Source: Helicobacteraceae bacterium (GTDB lineage Bacteria; Campylobacterota; Campylobacteria; Campylobacterales; Sulfurimonadaceae). Taken from it: a stretch of DNA of 64,000 nucleotides. The notes beneath the pieces were generated by a model. It was not told where the DNA came from. It ran no database searches and saw only the letters and a program-made list of their open reading frames with translations. Positions 18,363-26,823 of this stretch are shown here, piece by piece; positions within the stretch are counted from its first letter, which is position 1; the number at the start of each line of letters is the position of its first letter. The DNA lies in assembly GCA_027038835.1 (NCBI GenBank), contig JALWGC010000014.1, positions 186,001 to 250,000 on the forward strand, written 5' to 3'. Made by a program: the position numbers and the translations under genes.

Positions 18363-19915
18363 TATTTTGCCTCCTTTACTTCAGCCGCGCGGGCGAGTTT
18401 TATCGCTTTGACGTCTGCTATTTTCTTTTTGTACTCAGGGTTTTGCGCTTTTTCATGCATCAATTCCACTACAGACTCCACGCTACTGTTTATCGGTCCA
18501 AGTACCGGTTTAGGGTACACACCGAGCCAAACGGTGATAATAGCGAGCGGAATGAGTGCCAAAAGCTCTCTTTTGTTCAAATCAGGCAAGTTTTCGTTCT
18601 CTTTTTTCGTAACTTTTCCAAAGAACGCTTTTTTGAATGCCGCCAACATATAGATAGCCCCAACGATTATCGCCGTACCGGCGACAAGAGTGAGAATGTG
18701 CGACTGCTGATAGAATCCAAGGAAGCTGAGGAACTCACCCACAAAGTTGATCGTAAGCGGCAATCCTACCGATGCCATGAGCATAATACCGAAAATGAGC
18801 GCATAACGCGGCATAACATCTGCCAAACCGCCGAACTCGCTCATAAGCTTCGTATGGCGACGCTCATAGATAACACCTACAAGAAGGAAGAGCGCACCCG
18901 AAACGACACCGTGACCTATCATCAAGAAGATAGAACCGCTGATTCCTTCCACGTTAAGTGCGAACGTACCGAGGATGATAACCCCCATGTGAGAGATGGA
19001 GCTGTAAGCGACAACTTGCTTGATATCCTCTTGAGCGTATGCCACCATTGCGGTATAGATAATCATAATAATCGCCAAGAACGCGATCGGCACCATAAAA
19101 AACACGCTGGCATCCGGGAAAAGCGGCAAAGAGAAACGGATAAACGCATACGTACCCATTTTCAAAAGAATCGCCGCAAGGATCACCGAACCGATAGTAG
19201 GCGCTTGACCGTGAGCGTATGGCAACCAAGTATGAAACGGAAACATCGGTACTTTGATCGCAAAACCGAGGAAAAACGCCAAGAAAAGCCAAATTTGGTA
19301 ACTCTCCGGTAGTACGAGTCTGTACCAATCAAGTAAAGAGAAGCTCCATTTTCCGGTAACTTGATAGTAGAAATACGCCATAAATAGCATACCTACAAGC
19401 ATCACAAGCGAACCTGCGAACGTATAAAGGAAAAACTTCACCGATGCGTAGATACGTAGCGGACCACCCCAAGCACCGATGATATAAAGCATAGGTACAA
19501 GAGAGAGCTCCCAAAAAACGTAAAACGCGATAGCATCGAGTGCAGCGAAAACTCCAACCATCGTCATCTGAAGGAACAGGAGTGTAACTATCATGTTTTT
19601 TTCGTTCTTTGTCTCAGGCAAAGACGCAATACCTATCATCGTAAAGAAAGCTGCCAATATGATGATAAAGAGCGATATACCGTCAACACCGACAATGTAA
19701 TTGATACCGAACGAAGGCACAAGCGGTAGTGTCTCCATAAACTGCATACCCGATACGCTTGGATCGTATCCAAGCCACAACACGAGCGAGAGTGCGAACT
19801 CGACAACCGCAACGGTGATTCCGTACGCTCTAATCCCCTCAGGCTTGACGACAAAACCAAGCATCCCGGCTACTGCCGGGAAAAATATGAGTATCGATAA
19901 AATATGATCCAACAT
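18362..19915 (-). CDS. nuoM: Complex I subunit NuoM
   Basis: Antiporter-like proton channel subunit, 517 residues. The key Glu lies in [20 protein letters not shown], and the lysine-bearing helices and [19 protein letters not shown] are present, followed by [19 protein letters not shown]. The C-terminal tail is Lys/Glu rich ([12 protein letters not shown] and beyond), a small extension after the last helix. It is three bases downstream of nuoL. Confidence 0.97.
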   Translation of the reverse strand: MLDHILSILIFFPAVAGMLGFVVKPEGIRAYGITVAVVEFALSLVLWLGYDPSVSGMQFMETLPLVPSFGINYIVGVDGISLFIIILAAFFTMIGIASLPETKNEKNMIVTLLFLQMTMVGVFAALDAIAFYVFWELSLVPMLYIIGAWGGPLRIYASVKFFLYTFAGSLVMLVGMLFMAYFYYQVTGKWSFSLLDWYRLVLPESYQIWLFLAFFLGFAIKVPMFPFHTWLPYAHGQAPTIGSVILAAILLKMGTYAFIRFSLPLFPDASVFFMVPIAFLAIIMIIYTAMVAYAQEDIKQVVAYSSISHMGVIILGTFALNVEGISGSIFLMIGHGVVSGALFLLVGVIYERRHTKLMSEFGGLADVMPRYALIFGIMLMASVGLPLTINFVGEFLSFLGFYQQSHILTLVAGTAIIVGAIYMLAAFKKAFFGKVTKKENENLPDLNKRELLALIPLAIITVWLGVYPKPVLGPINSSVESVVELMHEKAQNPEYKKKIADVKAIKLARAAEVKEAK

Positions 19916-19918
19916 CTA

Positions 19919-21841
19919 TTACACTCCTAAACCTGCGAGGAATTGAGACAATTCCGCAGAATATCTAGCTGCAAGCCCGACAGCTACAGCGATCATTAGT
20001 AAAACAACAAGACCGACTACCATCCAGCGAAGCATGGTAGAGAGGTTTCCACTTTGCATACCTCTTGTTGCCGAACCGGTAGAGTAAAGCACTTTGGCGA
20101 TACCGTCCACGGTTGCATCGACAACTTTGAGATCGACTTTTTTCCAGAATATACTTGAGAGTTCTCTGTACGGTTTTACGAAATACTCATCGTAGAAATA
20201 TGGAATGTAGTACTGATTGTATAGCAATTTATACAAGAAACTTTGTTCCGTCTCGCTTGTGCCGTCTGGAACTTTGATCCCTTTGCGAGCGTATTTTTTG
20301 TACGCATAGAAAATGGAAGCGAGCACGAACGCTTGCGTACCGATTATCATTATCCACAACGTAACGTGAGAGTGGATATGATAATGCACTGCATTGAGCG
20401 CTTCTTCGACAAGTTCGAAGAACGTATGCTGGAACGCACCTGCAATGATTGCAAGAATCAAAAGCGGACTCATAGCCCAAAGCATAAATTTGTATGCTTC
20501 ATGCGGATGGATACCAAAAAGTGTGTATCTATCTTCACCGTGGAAAATAAGCGCGACAAGACGGAAAGAGTAAAACGCCGTCAAACCTGCCGTAACCAAA
20601 AGCACGGTATAGATGATGTAGTGATGCTCGACGAATCCAACTTCCAAAATCGCGTCTTTGGAGTAAAAACCGGCAAGCGGGAACACACCGGCAAGCGCGA
20701 AAGAAGCGATTGTCATCATAATCCAAGTCCACTTCATCTTCTCTTTCAAAGCACCCATTTTAAACGGATCGAGCTCGTCATGCATAGCGTGCATCACGTT
20801 ACCCGCACCGAGGAAGAGAAGCGCTTTGAAAAACGCGTGCGCCATAAGGTGGAACAGCGCTACCCAATATGCTCCAAGACCGGCTGCAGCGAACATATAT
20901 CCAAGTTGCGAAAGGGTCGAATACGCGATAATACGTTTCATATCGCGGTTTACAAGCGCCATAGAGGCTGCGAAAATGGCAACGAACGCACCAAGACTCG
21001 CTATGAACAGACCGACATTTGGAATGAGGTCGTAAAGCGGATGGGAGCGGATTACCAAGTAAACACCCGCAGTAACCATCGTCGCCGCGTGGATAAGTGC
21101 CGAAACAGGTGTAGGACCTTCCATCGCATCCGCAAGCCAAGTATGAAGCGGGAATTGAGCCGACTTACCCATAGCACCGATAAAGAGGAAAATACCGATC
21201 CAAACGAGAGTCGCATGATCGAGTCCCGGGAACGCTGCGAATGCTTCTTCGTACTGAAGGGTTCCCGTATTCCAGTAAACGAGGAAAAGTCCGATAAGCA
21301 TTCCAAGGTCGGCGATACGGTTCATAATGAACGCTTCGTTGGCTGCCCAAGTCGCACTTTCTTTGTTGTACCAAAAACCGATAAGCCCCCAAGAACAAAG
21401 ACCGACACCTTCCCAACCGATAAAGAGTCCCGCATAGTTGTCGCTCATAACAAGCACCATCATCGAGAACACGAACGCAGAAAGCCATGCGAAGAATCGG
21501 TTGAAACTCTTATCGTGATCCATATAACCGTTTGAGTAAATATGAACTACGGTTGAAACGAGCGTTACGACCATCATCATAACCACACTCACTTCATCGA
21601 CGACAAAACCAAACGGAATGTTCAATCCACCTGTTGCCATCCATGTCATCAGCGTCACATGAATCGGTTCACCGCCGTTTAAGATGTGTACAAGCAGTAC
21701 CGTACTACTTGCAAAAGCGGTAAATATAAGCAAACTCGCAATCACACCTACAAACTGCTTTTTCTTCTGCGCAGTGAAGAGTGCGGAGAACAAAGAGCTT
21801 ACAAGTGGAGCGAAAAGCGCGATGTATAAATATTTTTCCAT
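19919..21841 (-). CDS. nuoL: Complex I subunit NuoL
   Basis: The distal antiporter-like subunit, 640 residues. Conserved parts include LFIGWEGVGLCSWGLIGFWY, AQFPLHTWLADAMEGPTPVS and MKRIIAYSTLSQLGYMFAA. The C-terminal section (about 540-640) fits the long lateral helix that lies along the membrane arm, and the chain ends with a last membrane helix near 608-628. It lies four bases after nuoK. Confidence 0.97.
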   Translation of the reverse strand: MEKYLYIALFAPLVSSLFSALFTAQKKKQFVGVIASLLIFTAFASSTVLLVHILNGGEPIHVTLMTWMATGGLNIPFGFVVDEVSVVMMMVVTLVSTVVHIYSNGYMDHDKSFNRFFAWLSAFVFSMMVLVMSDNYAGLFIGWEGVGLCSWGLIGFWYNKESATWAANEAFIMNRIADLGMLIGLFLVYWNTGTLQYEEAFAAFPGLDHATLVWIGIFLFIGAMGKSAQFPLHTWLADAMEGPTPVSALIHAATMVTAGVYLVIRSHPLYDLIPNVGLFIASLGAFVAIFAASMALVNRDMKRIIAYSTLSQLGYMFAAAGLGAYWVALFHLMAHAFFKALLFLGAGNVMHAMHDELDPFKMGALKEKMKWTWIMMTIASFALAGVFPLAGFYSKDAILEVGFVEHHYIIYTVLLVTAGLTAFYSFRLVALIFHGEDRYTLFGIHPHEAYKFMLWAMSPLLILAIIAGAFQHTFFELVEEALNAVHYHIHSHVTLWIMIIGTQAFVLASIFYAYKKYARKGIKVPDGTSETEQSFLYKLLYNQYYIPYFYDEYFVKPYRELSSIFWKKVDLKVVDATVDGIAKVLYSTGSATRGMQSGNLSTMLRWMVVGLVVLLMIAVAVGLAARYSAELSQFLAGLGV

Positions 21842-21845
21842 ATCC

Positions 21846-22151
21846 CTATCCTCTCATAACCGACATCTCATCGAGATCGATGCTATTGTGTCGTTTATAC
21901 CAAACTATAAGCAGTCCAAGTCCAACCGCAACCTCACTAGCGGCGATCGCGATAACGAAAAACGCGAACATCTGACCCGTCAAGTCAGCGTAGTAGTGTG
22001 AAATGGCGGCAAAGCCGATATTGACCGAATTGAGAAGAATCTCCGTTGCGAAAAAGAGCATCAAGAGGTTCTTTCTTCTCATAACACCATACAAGCCGAT
22101 CCCAAAAAGGATCGTTGCAAGCACCAAGTAATGATTCAAACCTATTTCCAT
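21846..22151 (-). CDS. nuoK: Complex I subunit NuoK
   Basis: Small membrane subunit of 101 residues with three helices. The buried acidic residues of the proton path sit in LLMLFFATEILLNSVNIGFA and VIAIAASEVAVGLGLLI. Its start shares one base with the nuoJ stop (TGATG), indicating coupled translation. Confidence 0.97.
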   Translation of the reverse strand: MEIGLNHYLVLATILFGIGLYGVMRRKNLLMLFFATEILLNSVNIGFAAISHYYADLTGQMFAFFVIAIAASEVAVGLGLLIVWYKRHNSIDLDEMSVMRG

Positions 22152-22714
22152 CAGACAAGCTCCTCCGCATTTTGTTTTTCGATCTCGCTCTCACTGAGTT
22201 TCGTAAGCGAGATATCCATCTTCTTCCCGGCAAGCACGATACCCGCTATCATCGCTACAAGCAACATAACCGCGGCAACTTCGAACGGTACGAGATATTT
22301 CGTAAAGAGCACCACACCGATTTGTTGTGTGTTACCCACACTCTCGACACTTGGATAAAGTGCAACGATATTTTGTGAAACGATAGGCGCTGCAACGATA
22401 GCTACGGTCAAAACAGCTGCCAACACGGCCAAAGTGGTAACGATCGCTTTATTGGGTTTTTTCTCTTTGACCTCTCTTGTCGTATCGAAGAACATCATAC
22501 CAAATGCATAAAGTGCAAGCACCGCACCCGAATAGACGATAATCTGAATCGCACCGAGAAAATCGGCACCAAGCGTGAAATAAAATCCCGAAATCAGAAT
22601 CATCCCAGCAGCCAATGCCGTAAGTGCATAAAGCGCTTGGCTGGTAGTGACGGCTACCCAAAACGACGCGATCACCAAAAACGAAAACAGATAAAAAGAT
22701 ATCGCTTCAAACAT
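22151..22714 (-). CDS. nuoJ: Complex I subunit NuoJ
   Basis: Membrane subunit of 187 residues with five predicted helices. The conserved third helix reads QIIVYSGAVLALYAFGMMFF. The C-terminus is hydrophilic and acidic (KLSESEIEKQNAEELV). NuoJ takes part in coupling quinone reduction to pumping. It lies 10 bases after nuoI. Confidence 0.95.
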   Translation of the reverse strand: MFEAISFYLFSFLVIASFWVAVTTSQALYALTALAAGMILISGFYFTLGADFLGAIQIIVYSGAVLALYAFGMMFFDTTREVKEKKPNKAIVTTLAVLAAVLTVAIVAAPIVSQNIVALYPSVESVGNTQQIGVVLFTKYLVPFEVAAVMLLVAMIAGIVLAGKKMDISLTKLSESEIEKQNAEELV

Positions 22715-22724
22715 TCCCTACTCC

Positions 22725-23342
22725 TTAATACGCAAGCGGCGTTTTCTTCAGCCGCTCGTCTTCGTGAGGCGTGATCGCACCAAAGCCTTGGAACTCACGC
22801 TGTTTCTTGTTGAGCACATCGTCTATCGGTGTGAGCATATCTTCATACAAAATGAAGTGCTCACGCTGCTCACTCGCGTTTTCGTACTCTCCACCATGGG
22901 TAATCGCAAGTTCGGGACAAACCTCCGCGCAGTAACCGCAGTAAATACAGCGACCGAGATTTATGCTGTACTCGCCCACCTCTTTACGCTGATTTTCATC
23001 GTAGCGTGTCTCGATTCTGATACATTTAGAGATACAAATCTTCTCACAAAGGCCACATCCGATACATCGCTCCGTTCCACTTTCCCACAGACGCTTCATT
23101 TCATGTACGGCTCTGTATCTCGGACCGATTGGAAGTTTTTCTTCCGGATACTGAACCGTATGGATGTCGAACTTGATCATTTCACGCAAAACAACCCATA
23201 GACCGACGAACAATTCACCTTTGAGTGAACGCTTCACGACCCTTTTGAACTTCTCCCATGGAGTTGTCGGATAATCCTCTATATCGAGAAAGAAGTAATC
23301 TTCACTGATATTTCTGTCTTTAAACATTTCCTGCTTACTCAT
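22725..23342 (-). CDS. nuoI: Complex I iron-sulfur subunit NuoI
   Basis: Carries clusters N6a and N6b toward the quinone site. Its 205 residues contain two ferredoxin motifs, CIGCGLCEKICISKC and CIYCGYCAEVCPELA, with all eight cysteines. An N-terminal amphipathic stretch (FKRVVKRSLKGELFVGLWVV) fits the membrane contact. The C-terminal extension of about 55 residues after the second motif is normal for this phylum. Confidence 0.97.
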   Translation of the reverse strand: MSKQEMFKDRNISEDYFFLDIEDYPTTPWEKFKRVVKRSLKGELFVGLWVVLREMIKFDIHTVQYPEEKLPIGPRYRAVHEMKRLWESGTERCIGCGLCEKICISKCIRIETRYDENQRKEVGEYSINLGRCIYCGYCAEVCPELAITHGGEYENASEQREHFILYEDMLTPIDDVLNKKQREFQGFGAITPHEDERLKKTPLAY

Positions 23343-23352
23343 CGTTGCTCCT

Positions 23353-24333
23353 CTACATCATCACTATGCCGGTGATGACTACGTTGATAACCGCCAAAGG
23401 CATAAGAACTTTCCAACACAACCACATCAACTGGTCAGGTCGTACATCCGGCCAAGCCGCTCTTGTCCAAAGGAAGAAGAAGAAGAAAAACGCCATCTTT
23501 CCAAAGAACAACAATCCATCTACGAACGTTCCTTCACCGAAACCGCCAAGGAAAATAAGCGGAATCACAAAAGAGATGAAGAACATATTCGCATACTCAC
23601 CGATGAAGAAAAGACCCCATCGCATACCCGAATACTCCGTACCGAAACCGTCGATAATTTCGTGATCGTTGGCGACAAGGTGAAATGGTGTACGTCCGGT
23701 TTCGGCAAAAGCGGCTATCCAAAAGAGGATAAACGCAAGCGGTTGGTACATAACGATCCAGCCATTTTCAATCTGCCAGTTGTTGAAGTCTATCAACGAC
23801 AACGAACCGACCATCATAACCGGTGCGAGGATAGAAAGCCCGGTAACTACCTCGTAGGAGATAAACACCGCCGCACTACGCGCTGCGGAGATGATAGACC
23901 ATTTGTTCGCCGAAGCCATACCCCCAAGAAGCGGACCGTAAAGTCCGACACCCATAACACCGAAAATATAAAGAAGCCCCACGTTGATGTCGGAGACTAT
24001 AGGCTTGACTTCGTAACCGCCGATTGTGAAACTCGGCATAAACGGAATCGCCGCAGCAGCCATGAACGCCGTAGCGGCAGTGATAACCGGCGCTATTTTG
24101 AAAATAGGCTTGACCACGTTTGCCGGGATGATATCTTCTTTCGTAAAAAGTTTGATACCATCAGCCGCGATTTGCAAAAGACCGTACGGTCCGACATACA
24201 TAGGTCCAAGACGTCTTTGCATAAACGCAAGAACTTTACGCTCGAAGTATGTACCGAATCCTGCAAGTGCAGAAAACACCAAGAGGATTATAACGATTTT
24301 AACGACTGTCGCTATCAAATATGCTACATCCAT
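23353..24333 (-). CDS. nuoH: Complex I subunit NuoH
   Basis: Membrane subunit lining the quinone tunnel, 326 residues and about eight helices. Conserved stretches include FGTYFERKVLAFMQRRLGPM, GLLQIAADGIKLFTKED, and the acidic loop AETGRTPFHLVANDHEIIDG. The run of nine Phe (MAFFFFFFLW region) in a late helix is unusual only in composition. Confidence 0.97.
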   Translation of the reverse strand: MDVAYLIATVVKIVIILLVFSALAGFGTYFERKVLAFMQRRLGPMYVGPYGLLQIAADGIKLFTKEDIIPANVVKPIFKIAPVITAATAFMAAAAIPFMPSFTIGGYEVKPIVSDINVGLLYIFGVMGVGLYGPLLGGMASANKWSIISAARSAAVFISYEVVTGLSILAPVMMVGSLSLIDFNNWQIENGWIVMYQPLAFILFWIAAFAETGRTPFHLVANDHEIIDGFGTEYSGMRWGLFFIGEYANMFFISFVIPLIFLGGFGEGTFVDGLLFFGKMAFFFFFFLWTRAAWPDVRPDQLMWLCWKVLMPLAVINVVITGIVMM

Positions 24334-24336
24334 ATC

Positions 24337-26823
24337 TTACACCTTTTCTACCGAAGCTATACTGAAGCGGTAACCGCTAAAGAGCGCAACGGAATTGAGA
24401 TTTTTATCAAATGTCGGCAAGAGGAAGATATCCCCTGCAATCTTGTTGTCGCAAACGACGACCGTCTCGAGTTCACCCTGTGGAGTTTTGACCTTGACGC
24501 TGTCCCCTTCTTGGAGATCGCTTTTTTCAAGATACTCTTCGCTCACATACAAACCGCTCTTTTCATCGAGGTTCGTCGTTTTGTGAGTGAACGGCGTGAA
24601 CTGTCTTACCGGGTTGGCAAGATAGATAAGTTGTCCTTCTAATTTTTCATCGGTTATCGGCTCGACACTTTCATCACCCGATGTCGCGACCGTAACGTTT
24701 TCAAGCACATAACCGCGAACTTCCGTTCCGTCGTTTTCCCAATGGTTCGGCAAGTTGTCGAACTCTTCTTCTTTGAACCCTTTTTCCACCGGAAGCTCTT
24801 TTGTGTAATCGACCGTGAGCTCTTTTTCAAGCCCAAGAGCACATGCGATGTCGTTCAGCTCGTAACCTCTGTATGGAACCGCTTGGTTTGTCGGGTTGAC
24901 ACGCTTGTTTATGCTTGTAAGCGTTCCTTCTTGCTGGTTGATAGCAGGCATATCCAAATCACCATCACCAAGCGCGCTTAGAGTAAAGTCGGCCTCTACG
25001 TTGTAACCGATAGTGAACTCCCCTCTTTGCTCATCGAGCTCGTTTATAAGCGCTACACCGAGCGTATTGGTAAGCGGTGGCGTGATAACGAGCTTGAATT
25101 TCGAGTATTTTTCCATCAAAGCTACAAGGCGTGCTAGGTTTTTGCTTCTTGGATGGGTGTAGAAATCCGGCCCTACCATCAAAGCGAAGTTCTCTTTTTT
25201 CTTGAGGAATTTTTCCAAAGTCTCGTCGAACTTCGCAGGAACACCGACGATATCGTAAAGTGCGTTCTTATCGACTTCGACCTCTTTTTCCACCGTTTCG
25301 TTCACGGTTTTGGTTTGTTCTTCTTCTACCTCTTCTTCTTCGCCGGTCTCTTCGTTGACTTTTGTCACCTTCACGGTTTCGGTAACTTTTTTCTTCACCA
25401 CTTCTTTGACAGTAATCGTCTCTTTGGAGTGGAAAGATGCAAGATAATCCACGATATCGCTTGGAAGCTGCTCTTTGTCGGCGAATAGATCGAGCAACAA
25501 GTACATAACCGCTTCTTCTTTTAGCGGTTCATGGTAGATTGTCGCAATATTTTTCCCAAGCCCTTCGATAACAGGGTCTTTTACAGGGTGGAAATAAAGC
25601 CCCGCGCCTTTGTTCATCTTCATAGAGTTGTTAAGCGCATAACGGGCGTTTGGATTGTCGCTTTTGATAGCCATTCCGACCGAGACGACGAAGTCGCAGT
25701 GGTGCACCTCTTCAAGGTCGCTTCCCCAGAGCATCTTCCCTGCAACTTCGGAGTAGTTTTTCATAAACTCTTGGAAAGTTTTAGCTTCTTTGTTTACAAG
25801 CTTGTAGCCGAATTTCTCTTTGAGACGCTGGAGAATCAACGCTTCTTCGTTCGTTATCGTCGAAGTGAATTCGATAGTATCGGCTTTTTTGAACGCTTCT
25901 ACCGCTTTTGCAAACGCCGCTTCGTCTTTGCCTTCTACTTTGTTTTGGTAGTCAAAACCGTATCTACCGGCTCCACAAAGCGAAACGTAGTTCCATTCGT
26001 TCGTTACACGGTAGATTTTCGGCTCGTTGCTCTCGATAGATGTGTGTTTGACGTCGTAGTAGATTTGACAACCTGCACTACAGTGTCCGCAAGTTGCAGG
26101 AATCTGCTCACACTCCCAAGCGTTTGTCGTGTAGATATAGTGGGTATCTACCAATGCACCGACAGGACAAACGGCCGCACACTCGCCACACTTGGTACAA
26201 TCGAGCATCTCACCGCCGCTGGTAAGCCCGATAAGCGATTTGTTGAGTTTGTTCCACATCGCATACGCATCTTTTGGCATACTCTCTTTGAACTCGCTAT
26301 CGATTGCGTCCGCACCTCTTGGAACGGTTTTGAGCGACGTATCGCCTATCATGTCCTTACAAGCCGTTACACAACGCTCACACACTATACAAAGACCCGG
26401 ATCGTAATGCAGATGACCCCAATCTTTCGCTTCTCTTTTAACGTCTTTGATCGCATAATGCTGCGCATCTACACCCATTTCAAGTGTGTAGTTCTGCAGT
26501 TCACATTCGCCGCTTTGATCGCACACGCCGCATTGCAACGGGTGGTTCACATCGTAAACCTCCATAATTGCGCGGCGCTCTTTTTCGATATTTTCGGTGC
26601 TTGTCGTTATCTGCATACCGTCTTTGGCTTTTGCGTTACATGCGTACACCTGCTTTCCGTCTGCTTCTACAAGGCAGATACGGCAAGCGAGTGTCGGACT
26701 ACAACGGGTCAGATAACAGATAGCAGGGATAAAAATATCGTTCGCACGAGCGGCGTTGAGAACATATTCACCGGCTTGGGTTTGTATCTCTTTGCCATCG
26801 ATCGTTATCGTAATCTTACTCAT
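24337..26823 (-). CDS. nuoG: Complex I subunit NuoG, second copy
   Basis: This 828-residue paralogue overlaps the first nuoG by four bases. Cluster ligands visible are C36, C47, C50, C62 (2Fe-2S); H94, C98, C101, C107; two full ferredoxin motifs at C145-C155 and C209-C219; and an N7-type set starting C245, C248, C252. Canonical NuoG has only one four-iron cluster built from the two ferredoxin-like stretches; here both have four cysteines. The molybdopterin-like fold follows. A highly charged insertion near residues 462-515, with repeated VTETVKVT, EETGEEEEVEEE and VNETVEKEVEVD, is absent from the first copy. Both copies together probably form the electron path from the GltD-like protein to NuoI. 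Confidence 0.93.
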   Translation of the reverse strand: MSKITITIDGKEIQTQAGEYVLNAARANDIFIPAICYLTRCSPTLACRICLVEADGKQVYACNAKAKDGMQITTSTENIEKERRAIMEVYDVNHPLQCGVCDQSGECELQNYTLEMGVDAQHYAIKDVKREAKDWGHLHYDPGLCIVCERCVTACKDMIGDTSLKTVPRGADAIDSEFKESMPKDAYAMWNKLNKSLIGLTSGGEMLDCTKCGECAAVCPVGALVDTHYIYTTNAWECEQIPATCGHCSAGCQIYYDVKHTSIESNEPKIYRVTNEWNYVSLCGAGRYGFDYQNKVEGKDEAAFAKAVEAFKKADTIEFTSTITNEEALILQRLKEKFGYKLVNKEAKTFQEFMKNYSEVAGKMLWGSDLEEVHHCDFVVSVGMAIKSDNPNARYALNNSMKMNKGAGLYFHPVKDPVIEGLGKNIATIYHEPLKEEAVMYLLLDLFADKEQLPSDIVDYLASFHSKETITVKEVVKKKVTETVKVTKVNEETGEEEEVEEEQTKTVNETVEKEVEVDKNALYDIVGVPAKFDETLEKFLKKKENFALMVGPDFYTHPRSKNLARLVALMEKYSKFKLVITPPLTNTLGVALINELDEQRGEFTIGYNVEADFTLSALGDGDLDMPAINQQEGTLTSINKRVNPTNQAVPYRGYELNDIACALGLEKELTVDYTKELPVEKGFKEEEFDNLPNHWENDGTEVRGYVLENVTVATSGDESVEPITDEKLEGQLIYLANPVRQFTPFTHKTTNLDEKSGLYVSEEYLEKSDLQEGDSVKVKTPQGELETVVVCDNKIAGDIFLLPTFDKNLNSVALFSGYRFSIASVEKV

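Noticed and set aside
20243-21535. Plus-strand open frame of 430 codons opposite nuoL
   Set aside because: Lies wholly opposite a certain complex I gene; the product is Arg/His/Lys rich without domains, a shadow of codon bias.
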